DNA of 64,000 nucleotides from Lysobacterales bacterium. GTDB taxonomy: Bacteria > Pseudomonadota > Gammaproteobacteria > Xanthomonadales > BPKI01. The notes under the pieces are model-generated. The model saw only the letters and a program-made list of their open reading frames with translations, was not told where the DNA came from and made no database searches. Position 1 is the stretch's first letter; each line of letters begins with the position of its first letter. This document shows positions 25,366-34,666 of the stretch, in pieces. The DNA lies in assembly GCA_026005055.1 (NCBI GenBank), contig BPKI01000001.1, positions 1,488,001-1,552,000 of the forward strand. Reading direction: 5' to 3'. The translations under genes and the position numbers were made by a program.

Positions 25366-26435
25366 AGCCTGAGCCTCCGTGCCGTTCCGCGCCAGGGCAC
25401 GGCGCCGTGACTGGTGAGGATGATTCCGCCTCCGCGCGCGAGCTGGGCCTCCAGCATGCGGTTGAGCAGTTCGCAGCCCTCGCGGTCGAGGTTGGCGTAG
25501 GGTTCGTCGAGCAGCCAGAGCGCAGCCGGGGCCACGAGGAGCCTCGCCAGCGCCACGCGCTTGCGCTGTCCTGCGCTCAGCGTCGCCAACGGTCGGTCCT
25601 CCCAGCCGGCGAGTTCCACGGCGGCGAGCGCCATCGCCGGCGTCAGGCCCGGGGCGCTCGCCAGAGCGCGCGCATAGGCGAGATTGACCATGGCCGAGAG
25701 CTCGCCGCGCAGGCCGAGCTGGTGACCGAGGTAGGCCACGGCGCCGAAGCGTTCGATCCGGGCGGCTTCCTCGCCCTCCTCGTCGCTGGCGGCGCCGAGG
25801 CCGGCGAGTGCGCGCAGCAGGGTGGTCTTGCCGCTGCCGTTCGGTCCTTCGACCAAACAGAGCTCTCCGGGCCGAAGGCAGAGGTCGATCGGACCGAAGA
25901 TTCTCTCACCGCCCCGCTCGCCGCAGAGCTTCTCGACCCGAAGCAGCGGACGCTCTTCCCCGAGGGCGGGCGCGTCGGCGAGACTTCGCAGCTCGCCCTG
26001 CTCCAGATCCGGGGCGGGCTCGAACGAGCCGTAGCAGCGAAGCTTGGTCGGTTGTTCCGGGCGGAGCAGAAGCACGGCCGCCTGTCCGAAGGCGTTGGCA
26101 AGCTCATCGAGCTGGGCGAGATCGCTGAAGCGCACGAGCCGACTCTCCTCGTTCCAGGCGGTATCCTCGGCGCGATGAGTGGCCGGCCAGCGTCTCCAGC
26201 CGAGGGCTTCGAGGCGTTCGTCGAGCGCCGCCATGCGCCGCGCGTTGGCAGCCGGGGGCAGGCGCCTTCCCCCGGGATTGCAGGCGGTGAGAAAGGCCGC
26301 TTCGCCTCCGACCGTTGCCTCGAACTCGCGGGGCGGTACTTCGCCCACCCGCAACACGTGGCGACGACCGTCGATCTCGACCTCGTAGCGGGTGCGACGA
26401 AAGGCGGAGAGGAGCTGCGGATCGAGCACCATCAT
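25362..26435 (-). CDS. ccmA: DUF3293-CcmA fusion: heme exporter ATPase with N-terminal extra domain
   Basis: A 357-residue protein; ordinary CcmA is about 205. Residues from about 163 are a complete ABC ATPase: Walker A GPNGSGKTT (Lys203), signature LSAGQRKRVALARLL, Walker B LWLLDEPYANLD and the switch histidine in LTSHG. Residues 1 to about 150 match DUF3293 (PF11697), a small domain of unknown function (AAFLTACNPGGRRLPPAANARR, then ESRLVRFS and NAFGQAAVLL). No ATG, GTG or TTG lies in frame between about residue 130 and the ABC domain, so the fusion looks real. It is the first gene of the ccm operon, divergent from the subtilase with only 51 bp between starts. Confidence 0.9.
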   Translation of the reverse strand: MMVLDPQLLSAFRRTRYEVEIDGRRHVLRVGEVPPREFEATVGGEAAFLTACNPGGRRLPPAANARRMAALDERLEALGWRRWPATHRAEDTAWNEESRLVRFSDLAQLDELANAFGQAAVLLLRPEQPTKLRCYGSFEPAPDLEQGELRSLADAPALGEERPLLRVEKLCGERGGERIFGPIDLCLRPGELCLVEGPNGSGKTTLLRALAGLGAASDEEGEEAARIERFGAVAYLGHQLGLRGELSAMVNLAYARALASAPGLTPAMALAAVELAGWEDRPLATLSAGQRKRVALARLLVAPAALWLLDEPYANLDREGCELLNRMLEAQLARGGGIILTSHGAVPWRGTARRLRL

Positions 26436-26438
26436 GGC

Positions 26439-26467
26439 CTGCCAGAGCGTCGCAAGCCGGTTATCAT
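26439..26467 (+). promoter_or_regulatory. Promoter for the subtilase gene
   Basis: CTGCCA (26439-26444), 17 bp and TATCAT (26462-26467); the predicted leader is only about 12 nt. It lies in the 51-bp space shared with the divergent ccmA start. Confidence 0.45.
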
Positions 26468-26486
26468 CAACGAAGGGAGCCAGAGC

Positions 26487-29400
26487 ATGCCAGTCCGGAT
26501 CGCGCTCATCCTGCTTCTCTCGCTCGACTGCCTCGCCGCCGAGCGTTATCTGGTGGAGTTTTCCGAGCCGCCGGCGGTGCGTTTTCAGGGATCAGGCATC
26601 CTCAAGGCCCTCGATCCCGAGGCGAGCGGCCGGCCCTACGATGCGGGAAGCCCCGAGGCCAAAGCCTATCTCGCCGAGCTCGCGCGCCTTCAGGATCGCC
26701 GCCTCGAGGCACTCTCGGCGCGGCTCGGGCGGCCGCTCGAACCGGTCTTGCGTCTGCGTCACGCGCTGAATGCAGTGTCCCTCGAACTCGCGCCCGAGGA
26801 AGTGCCGCACGTCGCTGCAGCCGAAGGCGTTCGCGCCGTAATCCCCGTGGGCGTGGACTTCCCGCAAAGCGATGCCGGACCGGCTTGGACCGGGGCGGAG
26901 GCCCTGTGGCAGTCGGCCCTGCCGCGCAGCCGCGGCGAGGGTGTGGTCGTCGGGGTGATCGACACGGGTATTCACGAGACCCACCCCAGTTTTGCCGCGA
27001 CCGACGGCGAGGGCTACACCCACCAGAACCCGCGCGGCCGTTTCTTCGGTCTCTGCGTGGCGAACCCCGGGCGCTGCAATGCCAAGCTGATCGGCATCCA
27101 CGATTTCACCCAGGAGGGCGATCGCCAGGGGCGCGATCTCGACGGGCACGGCAGCCACGTCGCCGGCACCGCCGTCGGCAACGTGCTCAACAGCCGCATC
27201 GCCGGCCGCACCGTCGAACTCCCCATCCGCGTGGCCGGCGTCGCACCGCGCGCCAGCCTCATCAGTTACAAGGCCTGCCGCCGCGATCCCCCGGGCTGTC
27301 CCTGGGATGCGTTGAGCGCGGCCCTCGATCAGGCGATCGCCGACGGCGTGGACGTCATCAACTATTCCATCGGCGGCCCGGCGCGCGACCCTTGGGCGAG
27401 CCTGCGCCCCGGAGGTCAGGGCAGCCCGGATGCGCGGATCATGCTGGAAGCGCGCCGGCTCGGAATCGTCGTTGCGGTCTCGGCGGGGAACGACGGGCCG
27501 GGGCCGCAGACCATGCTCTCCCCCGCGAATGCGCCTTGGGTGGTGGCGGTCGCCAATGCCTCCCATCCGCGGCGCTTCGTCAATCCGGTGCTCGGCTTGA
27601 GCGGTGGAGGGGCCCCTCCGCCCGGCGACTTGGTCGGCGTCGGGATCAGCGCCGGCACCGACTCGCGGCGCATCGTCCTCGCGAGCGCCTATGGCTTTCC
27701 GCTCTGCAGTCAGGGAACGGGTCTCGACTTTCCGCCCACCGGTGCGAGCAACCCCTGGCCGCCGGGGACTTTCAACGGCGAGATCGTGGTCTGCGAGCGC
27801 GGGGTCACGGCCCGCGTGACCAAGGGCTACAACCTGATGCTCGCCGGCGCCGGGGGGATGATTCTGGTCAATACCGCCGCCGAGGGCGAGAGCATCGTCG
27901 CCGATGATCATTACCTGCCGGCCACGCACCTCGGCTTCCGCGACGGCGAGCGATTGAAGGCATGGCTTCTGCAGGGAAGCGGCCACGTGGGGCGTCTGGG
28001 CGGACTGACCCGCCTGCTCGATCCCGGGCGGGCCGACGTGCTCGCCGGATCGAGCTCGCGCGGGCCGGTGTGGCCGCATTGGGATTACCTCAAGCCCGAC
28101 CTCACCGCGCCCGGCTCGAGCATCCTCGCGGCCGCGCACGAGGGGTCGGGCCTGACCACCAAGAGCGGCACCTCCATGGCGGCGCCTCACGTGGCCGGTG
28201 CGGCCGCGCTGCTCAAGGCACTCCGCCCGGATTGGGGTCCCGATGCGATCGAATCGGCGCTGCTGAGCTCGCTCCGCCCGAGCGTTCGCCTTCAAGATGG
28301 GCAGACGGCGGCGCTCTTCTCCGATCAGGGCGGTGGAGCGCTCGACGTCTCGGCGGCGAGTCGTGCGGGGCTTGCGTTCCCGATCTCGGATGCCGAGTTC
28401 CGGAATGCCGATCCGCTCCGGGGCGGCGATGCGGCGATGCTCAATCGCCCCTCGCTCTACCGAAAGGATTGCTTCCGCGCCTGCAGCTGGCAGCGGCGGG
28501 CGCGAAGCCTGCTCTCGCAGCCGATGCGCTGGCAGGCGCGCTTCGTGGGCGATGCTCGCGCGCGCGTGACGGTCGAGCCTGCCGTGTTCATCCTGTCCCC
28601 CGGAGGGGAGCAGGTTTTGAACATTTCCCTCGATATCTCCGACCCCGCCCTGCCGGGCGCATGGGTCGAGGGGAGGATCGAGCTCGTCCCTGACGATGCG
28701 GCGGTGACAACGGCAACGCTGCCGCTTCGCGCTTTCGCCTCGCCAGGCGCCCTGCCGGAGCGCATCGAGCTCGTTTCTGTGGGCGATGTGGGGGCGATCG
28801 AGATCGCGCTCGCGCCGCTCGTGGACCTGCCGCAAGCGAGCTTTGCCGGAACGGCGCTCGTGCCCGCACGGCTGGAGAACCAGACCCTTCGTGAGGACGA
28901 CAAACCCTCCGATCCCTTCGATGGCACCCGGGGGATGCTCACCGTGCCCTTCACGGTACCCCCGCCGACGCCGGAAGGCGGGCAAGTGCTGATCGTTGCC
29001 GAGCTTCAATCCGGGGCGCGGGTCGCGCATCTTTACCTCGGCGAGGACCTCAATGGCGACGGGCGAGCGAGCCGCGACGAGTTGCGCGCCTCGGGGATCG
29101 AGCCTGAGGGCGTGCAGCGGGTACGGCTGGCCCTCGACTTTGCCCCCGGATCGGGGCCGCGGCGAGCGTGGATCCACGCCCAGAACCGCTCAGCCGTCAA
29201 CAGCAGCGACGGGGACCCCTTCACCCTCGAATGGGCGGTGATCCCGCTTGCCGGGGGCGAGCGCGCCTTGTTCCCGAGCGGACCGGGGCGAAGCGCGCAT
29301 GGAGGATCGGGGCGACTGGAGCTGGCGTGGAACGCGCCGCTGATGCAGCAGCCAGGCTCGGTCTGGTATGGCGCGCTGCTCGTGGGGACCCGTCCTGATC

Positions 29401-30542
29401 GGCTCGGGCAGACGGCGGTGGTGCCCGTGCGCCTGAGCCGTGGTGCATTCCTGCCGGCCGCCCGTGCGCTCGCTCAGGATGGGCGCGGGCGGCGGGTGGC
29501 GGTACCGATCGGCGGCGTCCATCTCGGGCTCTTCAGCGATGTGCCGGCGGGTGCCGAGAGGATCATCCTCGAGGCGCGGCAGGCCGAGCGCGCCGCGCTG
29601 CACTTGCTGCGCGCGCCATTACCCGCCCCAGGCAGCGGCCCGATCCATGATGGTCCTCCGGCGCTTTCCGAGGCCTTGGCGCGCGATGATCAACCCGGTC
29701 GCGGCGAGCGGCGCATCGAGTTTTTGAATCCCCCGCCGGGTCGCTATTTCTTCGGCTTGAGCCATCTCGGCGGGGATCCTGCCGAGGTGGAGGTCGCCCT
29801 GCGAGTGGAGTATGCGAGCGCTGCGCCGACCGCGCCGGTCGGCCCTTGGCACAATCCCGCCCGCGATGGCCATGGCATTTTCCTCAGTCGCGGAAGCGGC
29901 CAATGGGTGGTGCTCTGGTATAGCTACGACCGCCGCGACCAACCGGAATGGTTCATCGCCCAAGGCCCCGAGCCGACGGCAAACCAGCGCGTGTGGCAAG
30001 CGCCGCTTTATCGCTTCACCGATGATGGCCAGTCCCCGCCCCGCGGTGCGGAAGTGGGCATGCTCACGCTTTCCCGCATCGCCGAGCGCGAGCTCTTGAT
30101 GAGCTATGAGCTCTCGGGTTTTTCGGGGAGCGAGCGCTTGCGTTGGCTCGATCCCGGCGCGTGCCGAGTGAGCGGCGGCGGGCCGCTCGCGTTGAGCGGG
30201 CTTTGGTATCCCCCGGCGGCAAGCGGCCGCGGGTTCGACCGGCTCTCGACGGCGTCGATCGAGGATGCCGCGGTGTATCTCTACGACGGCGAGGGCTGGC
30301 CGCGCTGGCTCTGGGCCAATGGCAGCCCCGGCGGATCCGCCTACCGCCTGCTCCAATACCGAGGGTTCTGCCGCGATTGCCTGTGGCGGCGGGCCGAGGC
30401 CCGCGAGGTCGGCACGATGAGCCTGAGCGGCGGCAGCAGCGCGAGCTGGCAGCTCTCGGCGAGCTTCGCCGCGCCGCTCATGGGCAACGTCTCGATTGCC
30501 GAGACCGTGGTCTTCCTCAGCGATCCCGCACCTTGCCCATGA
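26487..30542 (+). CDS. Large secreted subtilisin-like serine protease with PA domain and C-terminal repeats
   Basis: A 1351-residue exported S8 protease. Order: signal peptide (1-18), an inhibitor-type propeptide (about 20-120), and the subtilase domain with Asp159 (GVIDTGIH), His221 (DGHGSHVAG) and Ser563 (GTSMAAPHVAG). A protease-associated (PA) domain is inserted between His and Ser (near 430-490; GEIVVCERG, AGAGGMILVN). Then come beta-rich domains, one with a calcium-like loop DLNGDGRASRDE. Two copies of a C-terminal module follow, beginning GPWHNPARDGHGIF and GLWYPPAASGRGFD; modules of this kind occur in exported Xanthomonadales proteins. ATG 26487 follows AGGGAG. It probably degrades external protein. 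Confidence 0.9.
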   Translation: MPVRIALILLLSLDCLAAERYLVEFSEPPAVRFQGSGILKALDPEASGRPYDAGSPEAKAYLAELARLQDRRLEALSARLGRPLEPVLRLRHALNAVSLELAPEEVPHVAAAEGVRAVIPVGVDFPQSDAGPAWTGAEALWQSALPRSRGEGVVVGVIDTGIHETHPSFAATDGEGYTHQNPRGRFFGLCVANPGRCNAKLIGIHDFTQEGDRQGRDLDGHGSHVAGTAVGNVLNSRIAGRTVELPIRVAGVAPRASLISYKACRRDPPGCPWDALSAALDQAIADGVDVINYSIGGPARDPWASLRPGGQGSPDARIMLEARRLGIVVAVSAGNDGPGPQTMLSPANAPWVVAVANASHPRRFVNPVLGLSGGGAPPPGDLVGVGISAGTDSRRIVLASAYGFPLCSQGTGLDFPPTGASNPWPPGTFNGEIVVCERGVTARVTKGYNLMLAGAGGMILVNTAAEGESIVADDHYLPATHLGFRDGERLKAWLLQGSGHVGRLGGLTRLLDPGRADVLAGSSSRGPVWPHWDYLKPDLTAPGSSILAAAHEGSGLTTKSGTSMAAPHVAGAAALLKALRPDWGPDAIESALLSSLRPSVRLQDGQTAALFSDQGGGALDVSAASRAGLAFPISDAEFRNADPLRGGDAAMLNRPSLYRKDCFRACSWQRRARSLLSQPMRWQARFVGDARARVTVEPAVFILSPGGEQVLNISLDISDPALPGAWVEGRIELVPDDAAVTTATLPLRAFASPGALPERIELVSVGDVGAIEIALAPLVDLPQASFAGTALVPARLENQTLREDDKPSDPFDGTRGMLTVPFTVPPPTPEGGQVLIVAELQSGARVAHLYLGEDLNGDGRASRDELRASGIEPEGVQRVRLALDFAPGSGPRRAWIHAQNRSAVNSSDGDPFTLEWAVIPLAGGERALFPSGPGRSAHGGSGRLELAWNAPLMQQPGSVWYGALLVGTRPDRLGQTAVVPVRLSRGAFLPAARALAQDGRGRRVAVPIGGVHLGLFSDVPAGAERIILEARQAERAALHLLRAPLPAPGSGPIHDGPPALSEALARDDQPGRGERRIEFLNPPPGRYFFGLSHLGGDPAEVEVALRVEYASAAPTAPVGPWHNPARDGHGIFLSRGSGQWVVLWYSYDRRDQPEWFIAQGPEPTANQRVWQAPLYRFTDDGQSPPRGAEVGMLTLSRIAERELLMSYELSGFSGSERLRWLDPGACRVSGGGPLALSGLWYPPAASGRGFDRLSTASIEDAAVYLYDGEGWPRWLWANGSPGGSAYRLLQYRGFCRDCLWRRAEAREVGTMSLSGGSSASWQLSASFAAPLMGNVSIAETVVFLSDPAPCP

Positions 30543-30590
30543 ATGCACGCGCTTGCAGGTAACATCGCCACCTCGGCTTTGGAGGTCGCG

Positions 30591-31742
30591 ATGAATCCGC
30601 TTGCAAGCAAGCTGCCTTCGGTGGGCACTACCATCTTCACGATCATGTCGAGGCTCGCCCAGGAGCATGGGGCGATCAACCTCGGCCAAGGCTTTCCCGA
30701 TTTCGACCCGCCTTCCTTCCTGCGGGAGGCGCTCGCCCGCCATGTCGAGGCAGGGCGCAATCAATACGCGCCGATGGCGGGACTGCCCCGGCTGCGCGAG
30801 GCGATCGCCCAGATGATCGCCGAGCGCGATGGCATCGCGCTCGATCCGGAAAGCGAGATCACGGTGACGAGCGGAGGCAGCGAGGCGCTTGCGGATGCGA
30901 TTTTGGCCCTGGTGCATCGCGGCGACCGGGTGATCCTCTTCGATCCGGCCTACGATCTTTACGACCCGATGATCCGCCTCGCCGGCGGCGAGCCGGTGCA
31001 TATCCCGCTCGAGGCACCGCGTTTTCTCCCCGATTGGGAGCGCGTGGCGGAGGAGATCGATGGAAGAACCCGCGGCATCCTCATCAACACCCCGCACAAT
31101 CCCTGCGGCTCCGTGTTCGGTGCCAAGGACTTGGAAGCCCTTGCGGCGCTCGCCGAGCGACACGGCTTGTGGGTGATCTCCGATGAGGTCTATGAGCACA
31201 TCGTCTTCGATGCGCATCGCCATCGGAGCGTGCTCAGCCACCCGCTCCTGCGCGATCGCAGCGTTGCCGTATCCTCTTTTGGCAAGACCTACCACTGCAC
31301 CGGCTGGAAACTGGGCTATGCGGTCGCCGCCGCTCCTCTTTCCGCGGAGCTGCGCAAGGTGCACCAGTACAACACCTTCTGTAGCTTCACCCCGGCGCAG
31401 GAGGCGGTGGCCGATATGCTCACGGCTCACCCCGAGCACCATCGCGAGCTCGGGGGCTTCTATCAGCGGCTGCGCGACCGCTTCGTGGCGTTGCTGCGCA
31501 CAACCCGCCTCGAGCCCTTGCCGGTGGCAGGGTCCTATTTCGTGCTCGCCGATTACTCGGCGGTCGCCGAGGAGGAAGACCGGCGCTTTTGCGAACAACT
31601 GGTGCGCGAGCACGGCGTGGCGGCGGTGCCGCTCTCGCCTTTTTACCAGGATCCTCCGCCCGAACTGAGGCTGATTCGCCTCTGTTTCGCCAAGAATCCG
31701 GAAACGTTGATGGCCGCCGCCGAGCGCCTGGCGACACTTTGA
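30591..31742 (+). CDS. PLP-dependent methionine/glutamine aminotransferase (YbdL type)
   Basis: A 383-residue fold-type I aminotransferase. The PLP lysine Lys232 sits in SSFGKTYHCTGWKLGY, and NTPHNPCGS and SDEVYEHI are the usual cofactor-binding segments. The GQGFPDFDPP and FCSFTPAQEAVADML segments resemble E. coli YbdL, which prefers methionine, and glutamine transaminase K. ATG 30591 has GGAGG 6 nt upstream. The omega-amidase gene starts 7 bp after the stop, so together they form the transaminase/omega-amidase route that removes alpha-ketoglutaramate or its methionine analogue during methionine salvage. Confidence 0.87.
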   Translation: MNPLASKLPSVGTTIFTIMSRLAQEHGAINLGQGFPDFDPPSFLREALARHVEAGRNQYAPMAGLPRLREAIAQMIAERDGIALDPESEITVTSGGSEALADAILALVHRGDRVILFDPAYDLYDPMIRLAGGEPVHIPLEAPRFLPDWERVAEEIDGRTRGILINTPHNPCGSVFGAKDLEALAALAERHGLWVISDEVYEHIVFDAHRHRSVLSHPLLRDRSVAVSSFGKTYHCTGWKLGYAVAAAPLSAELRKVHQYNTFCSFTPAQEAVADMLTAHPEHHRELGGFYQRLRDRFVALLRTTRLEPLPVAGSYFVLADYSAVAEEEDRRFCEQLVREHGVAAVPLSPFYQDPPPELRLIRLCFAKNPETLMAAAERLATL

Positions 31743-31749
31743 GGGGACG

Positions 31750-32538
31750 ATGGAGACCTTGCGCGTCAGTCTGCTGCAGCTCGCCACGCTCTGGCACGAT
31801 CCGCCGGGCAACCGCAAGCTCTATGGGCAAGCCATGGCCACGCTGGCGGGAGCAAGCGATCTGATCGTGCTTCCCGAGACCTTCACCAGCGGCTTCTCGA
31901 ATGAAGCGGCCGACTCGGCCGAGCGCATGGAAGGGGAAACCGTGGCCTGGATGCGGGCCCAGGCGGCTGCCACCGGCGCGGCGGTGGTAGGCAGCCTGCC
32001 GATCCGCGCCGAGGGGGGCGTCTATAACCGCCTCCTCTTCGCCACGCCGGAGGGGGAGCTCCACGCGTACGACAAACGGCATCTCTTCCGCATGGCCGGC
32101 GAGCATGAGCGCTATGCCCAGGGCCGTAGACGGGTGCTCATCCCCTACCGAGGCTGGCGGATCCTGCCGCAGATCTGTTACGACCTGCGCTTTCCGGTCT
32201 TCATGCGCAATCGCGGCGATTACGATCTGATCCTGCTCGTCGCCAACTGGCCGGCCGCGCGTCATGCCCATTGGAGGACGCTGCTTCGCGCACGGGCGAT
32301 CGAGAATCTCGCCTTCGTGGTGGCGGTCAACCGCGTCGGCCGCGATGGCAACGGCCTGGACTACGCCGGCGGCAGCGCGGTGATCGACCCTGAGGGTCGG
32401 CGGCTCGTGGAGCTCGGCCCTGAGCCGCAGGTGGTGACCGTCCGCCTCGATGGAGAATCCTTGCGCGCCTGGCGCGCGCGCTTTCCCGCCGATCGGGACG
32501 CGGATCGCTTCATCCTCGAGGAGGATTCGCCGTCCTGA
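31750..32538 (+). CDS. Omega-amidase, nitrilase superfamily (YafV type)
   Basis: A 262-residue C-N hydrolase. The Glu-Lys-Cys triad is complete: Glu43 (LPETFTSGF), Lys109 (AYDKRHLF), Cys143 (QICYDLRFP). Omega-amidases hydrolyse alpha-ketoglutaramate and alpha-ketosuccinamate, drawing the neighbouring transaminase reaction forward. The SGFSNEA segment and the length match the YafV/Nit2 branch. Start ATG 31750. Confidence 0.88.
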   Translation: METLRVSLLQLATLWHDPPGNRKLYGQAMATLAGASDLIVLPETFTSGFSNEAADSAERMEGETVAWMRAQAAATGAAVVGSLPIRAEGGVYNRLLFATPEGELHAYDKRHLFRMAGEHERYAQGRRRVLIPYRGWRILPQICYDLRFPVFMRNRGDYDLILLVANWPAARHAHWRTLLRARAIENLAFVVAVNRVGRDGNGLDYAGGSAVIDPEGRRLVELGPEPQVVTVRLDGESLRAWRARFPADRDADRFILEEDSPS

Positions 32539-32667
32539 TCGCTGGCTGAAGAGCCTGCGCGGCCAGCGCTCGGAACACGGGGCGCAGGCGTATGATCCCG
32601 CGCAGGTGTCCATCTCGGCGCCTTTTTCCGTAGAGCAATAGGCAGCACCGTCCTTCGGGATCAAGAC

Positions 32668-33378
32668 ATGAGAATCATCCGGTTCATTCATTTGTTCGTG
32701 GCGACTTGGCTCGCCGCCGGCAGCAGCGTCGCCTCCGATGGGCGTCCGGTGGTGGCCGTCATCGATTTTGAGAACCGCGCCACCGTGCGGTGGTGGGGAA
32801 GTGGCGTCGGCGAGGAGCTCGCCGGCATGTTGTCCAATGAGCTGGCCGCGCTCGGATCCTTCCGCCTGGTCGAGCGCGACAAGCTGCGCGCGGTTCTCGA
32901 GGAGCAAAACCTGGCGGCCTCGGGCCGGGTCGCCGCGGGCACGGGCCCGGGGATCGGCCGCCTGACCGGCGCTCAGTATCTGATCACGGGTACGGTCACC
33001 GCCTACGACGAGTATTCCGGGGGCACGGGCGGAGGCATCAGTTTCAAGGGCATTTCTCTCGGCGGCAAGCAGAGCCGCGCCTACATCGCCATCGATCTCA
33101 GGGTGATCGAGGCGAATACTGGCGAGGTCGCCTATGCGCGGACCGTCGAGGGCACCGCCACCAGCGGCGGCGTCGCGGTGGGCATCTCGCGCGGGGGCTT
33201 CGGAGGCAGCTTGGCCAACGAGGAGCGCACGCCAGCCGGTCAAGCGATCCGCGCCGCGCTCATGGAGGCGGCGGAGTACCTCGAGTGCGTGATGGTGGTG
33301 AAGGACCGCTGCATCCAGGAATATCGGGCCAAGGAACAGCGTCGGCGGGATCGCACCCGCAGCAAGCTCAGGCTCTGA
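32668..33378 (+). CDS. CsgG-like secreted protein
   Basis: A 236-residue protein with a signal peptide (FIHLFVATWLAAGSSVAS) and a CsgG-type domain: VVAVIDFENRA, GEELAGMLSNELAALGSFRLVERDKLRAVLEEQ, GAQYLITGTVT. CsgG itself is a lipoprotein pore for curli. Here no lipobox cysteine follows the signal peptide and no other csg gene is present, so curli export is unlikely; the family also includes periplasmic proteins of unknown role. The C-terminus is strongly basic (RRRDRTRSKLRL). The 130 bp upstream hold TATGAT (32591-32596) as a possible -10 and no gene. Confidence 0.78.
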   Translation: MRIIRFIHLFVATWLAAGSSVASDGRPVVAVIDFENRATVRWWGSGVGEELAGMLSNELAALGSFRLVERDKLRAVLEEQNLAASGRVAAGTGPGIGRLTGAQYLITGTVTAYDEYSGGTGGGISFKGISLGGKQSRAYIAIDLRVIEANTGEVAYARTVEGTATSGGVAVGISRGGFGGSLANEERTPAGQAIRAALMEAAEYLECVMVVKDRCIQEYRAKEQRRRDRTRSKLRL

Positions 33379-33385
33379 ACCGGCC

Positions 33386-34666
33386 TCAGTCTTGGTCGCC
33401 GCCGTGATCGTTCGGCGCCGGCCCCCGATCCGAGCGGCGGCGGACGCCGGGCCGACGGCGCGGCTTCCGGGGGTGGACGCGGCGCGATGGCCCGCCCTCG
33501 GCGAACGGCGAGGTGGCACCGCCCTCGGGCACGTACCAGCTGCGGAAATCCTCCGGTATCGGCTGTCCGGGAGCGAGTCGGGCGGCGCGTCGGCGCTCCC
33601 TTTTCTCCTTCGCCCCGGAGGCGTTGCGCGGTCCCTCGGTCTTCCTCGGTTTCTTGTACGTCGGGCGCCGCTTGGACGGGCTGCGCGATCGTGCGGGACG
33701 GGCATGGGCGGTGGGCGAGGAGGATGCCAGGCGGTCGAAGGCGGCGAACTCCTGCGCCTCCGCGAGCCGCTCTCCCACCCAGGCGTCGGCCCCGGGAGCC
33801 TCGATCAATCGGCTGCGCGTCGCGCGCTGATGCAGCACCGGACGCAATGAGAGCAGCGGTGCCTGGCGCTCGTCGCGGCTGATGGCGGCGAGGACCTCCG
33901 CCACGGCTTCGGGTGGGAGCTCGAGCCAATGGCCGCGCCTGAGTTGCCGCGGCAGGGTGATCGGTCCGTACCGAACGCGTTTGAGTCGGCTGACGGTGAG
34001 CCCCTGGCTTTCCCAGAGCCTGCGGACCTCCCGGTTGCGGCCCTCGCGGATGACCACCCGGTACCAGGCATGGCTGCCGCCGCCGGCGTCGATGCGCTGG
34101 ATGTGTTCGAAACGCGCCCGGCCGTCCTCGAGCTCGACACCGGAGAGCAGCCGCTCGAGGGCACTGCGATCGGCCGCCCCGCGGATCCGGCAGACGTACT
34201 CGCGCTCGACACCGTGCGAGGGATGCATGAGCCGATTCGCGAGCTCGCCGTCGGTGGTGAAGATCATGAGACCCGTGGTGTTGGCATCGAGCCTTCCGAC
34301 CGCGATCCAGCGACCCTCACCCGCCGGCGGCAAGCGCTCGAAGACGGTGCTGCGTCCCTCCGGATCCTCGCTCGTGCTGATCTCCCCCTCGGGCTTGTGG
34401 TAGAGCAGGATTCTCGGCCGTTGCGCTTCGGCGGTCACGACGAAGAAGCGGCCGTCGATCTCCACCCGGTCGCCGCGTCCGACCGTGTCGCCGATCAGCG
34501 CGACCTTGCCATTGACTTTGACCTCGCCGCGCACGATGCGCTGTTCGATCGCCCGCCGCGAGCCGAGACCCGCATAGGCGAGGACCTTCTGAAGCCTTTC
34601 GCGCGGCAAGGGATCCTCGCTGCGGCTCCGGCGCAGGCTGAGGATGGGACGACGGTTCTCGCTCAT
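33386..34666 (-). CDS. rluB: 23S rRNA pseudouridine synthase RluB
   Basis: A 426-residue pseudouridine synthase. An S4 RNA-binding domain ([20 protein letters not shown]) precedes the catalytic domain, with Asp127 in [11 protein letters not shown] and [21 protein letters not shown] further on. RluB modifies U2605 of 23S rRNA (E. coli numbering). Residues from about 300 form a long, disordered-looking tail rich in Arg, Lys, Pro and Ser, about 120 residues beyond the catalytic domain; such tails vary in the family and may aid RNA binding. ATG 34666 overlaps the scpB stop (ATGA). Confidence 0.93.
   Translation of the reverse strand: MSENRRPILSLRRSRSEDPLPRERLQKVLAYAGLGSRRAIEQRIVRGEVKVNGKVALIGDTVGRGDRVEIDGRFFVVTAEAQRPRILLYHKPEGEISTSEDPEGRSTVFERLPPAGEGRWIAVGRLDANTTGLMIFTTDGELANRLMHPSHGVEREYVCRIRGAADRSALERLLSGVELEDGRARFEHIQRIDAGGGSHAWYRVVIREGRNREVRRLWESQGLTVSRLKRVRYGPITLPRQLRRGHWLELPPEAVAEVLAAISRDERQAPLLSLRPVLHQRATRSRLIEAPGADAWVGERLAEAQEFAAFDRLASSSPTAHARPARSRSPSKRRPTYKKPRKTEGPRNASGAKEKRERRRAARLAPGQPIPEDFRSWYVPEGGATSPFAEGGPSRRVHPRKPRRRPGVRRRSDRGPAPNDHGGDQD

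Noticed and set aside
25407-26486. Upstream extension of the subtilase frame by 360 codons
   Set aside because: It runs antisense to ccmA; a signal peptide with a good ribosome binding site begins at 26487.
26592-29177. Long open frame antisense to the subtilase
   Set aside because: It is a shadow of the GC-rich coding strand; the plus-strand protein has a signal peptide, a catalytic triad and domain order, while the antisense product matches nothing.
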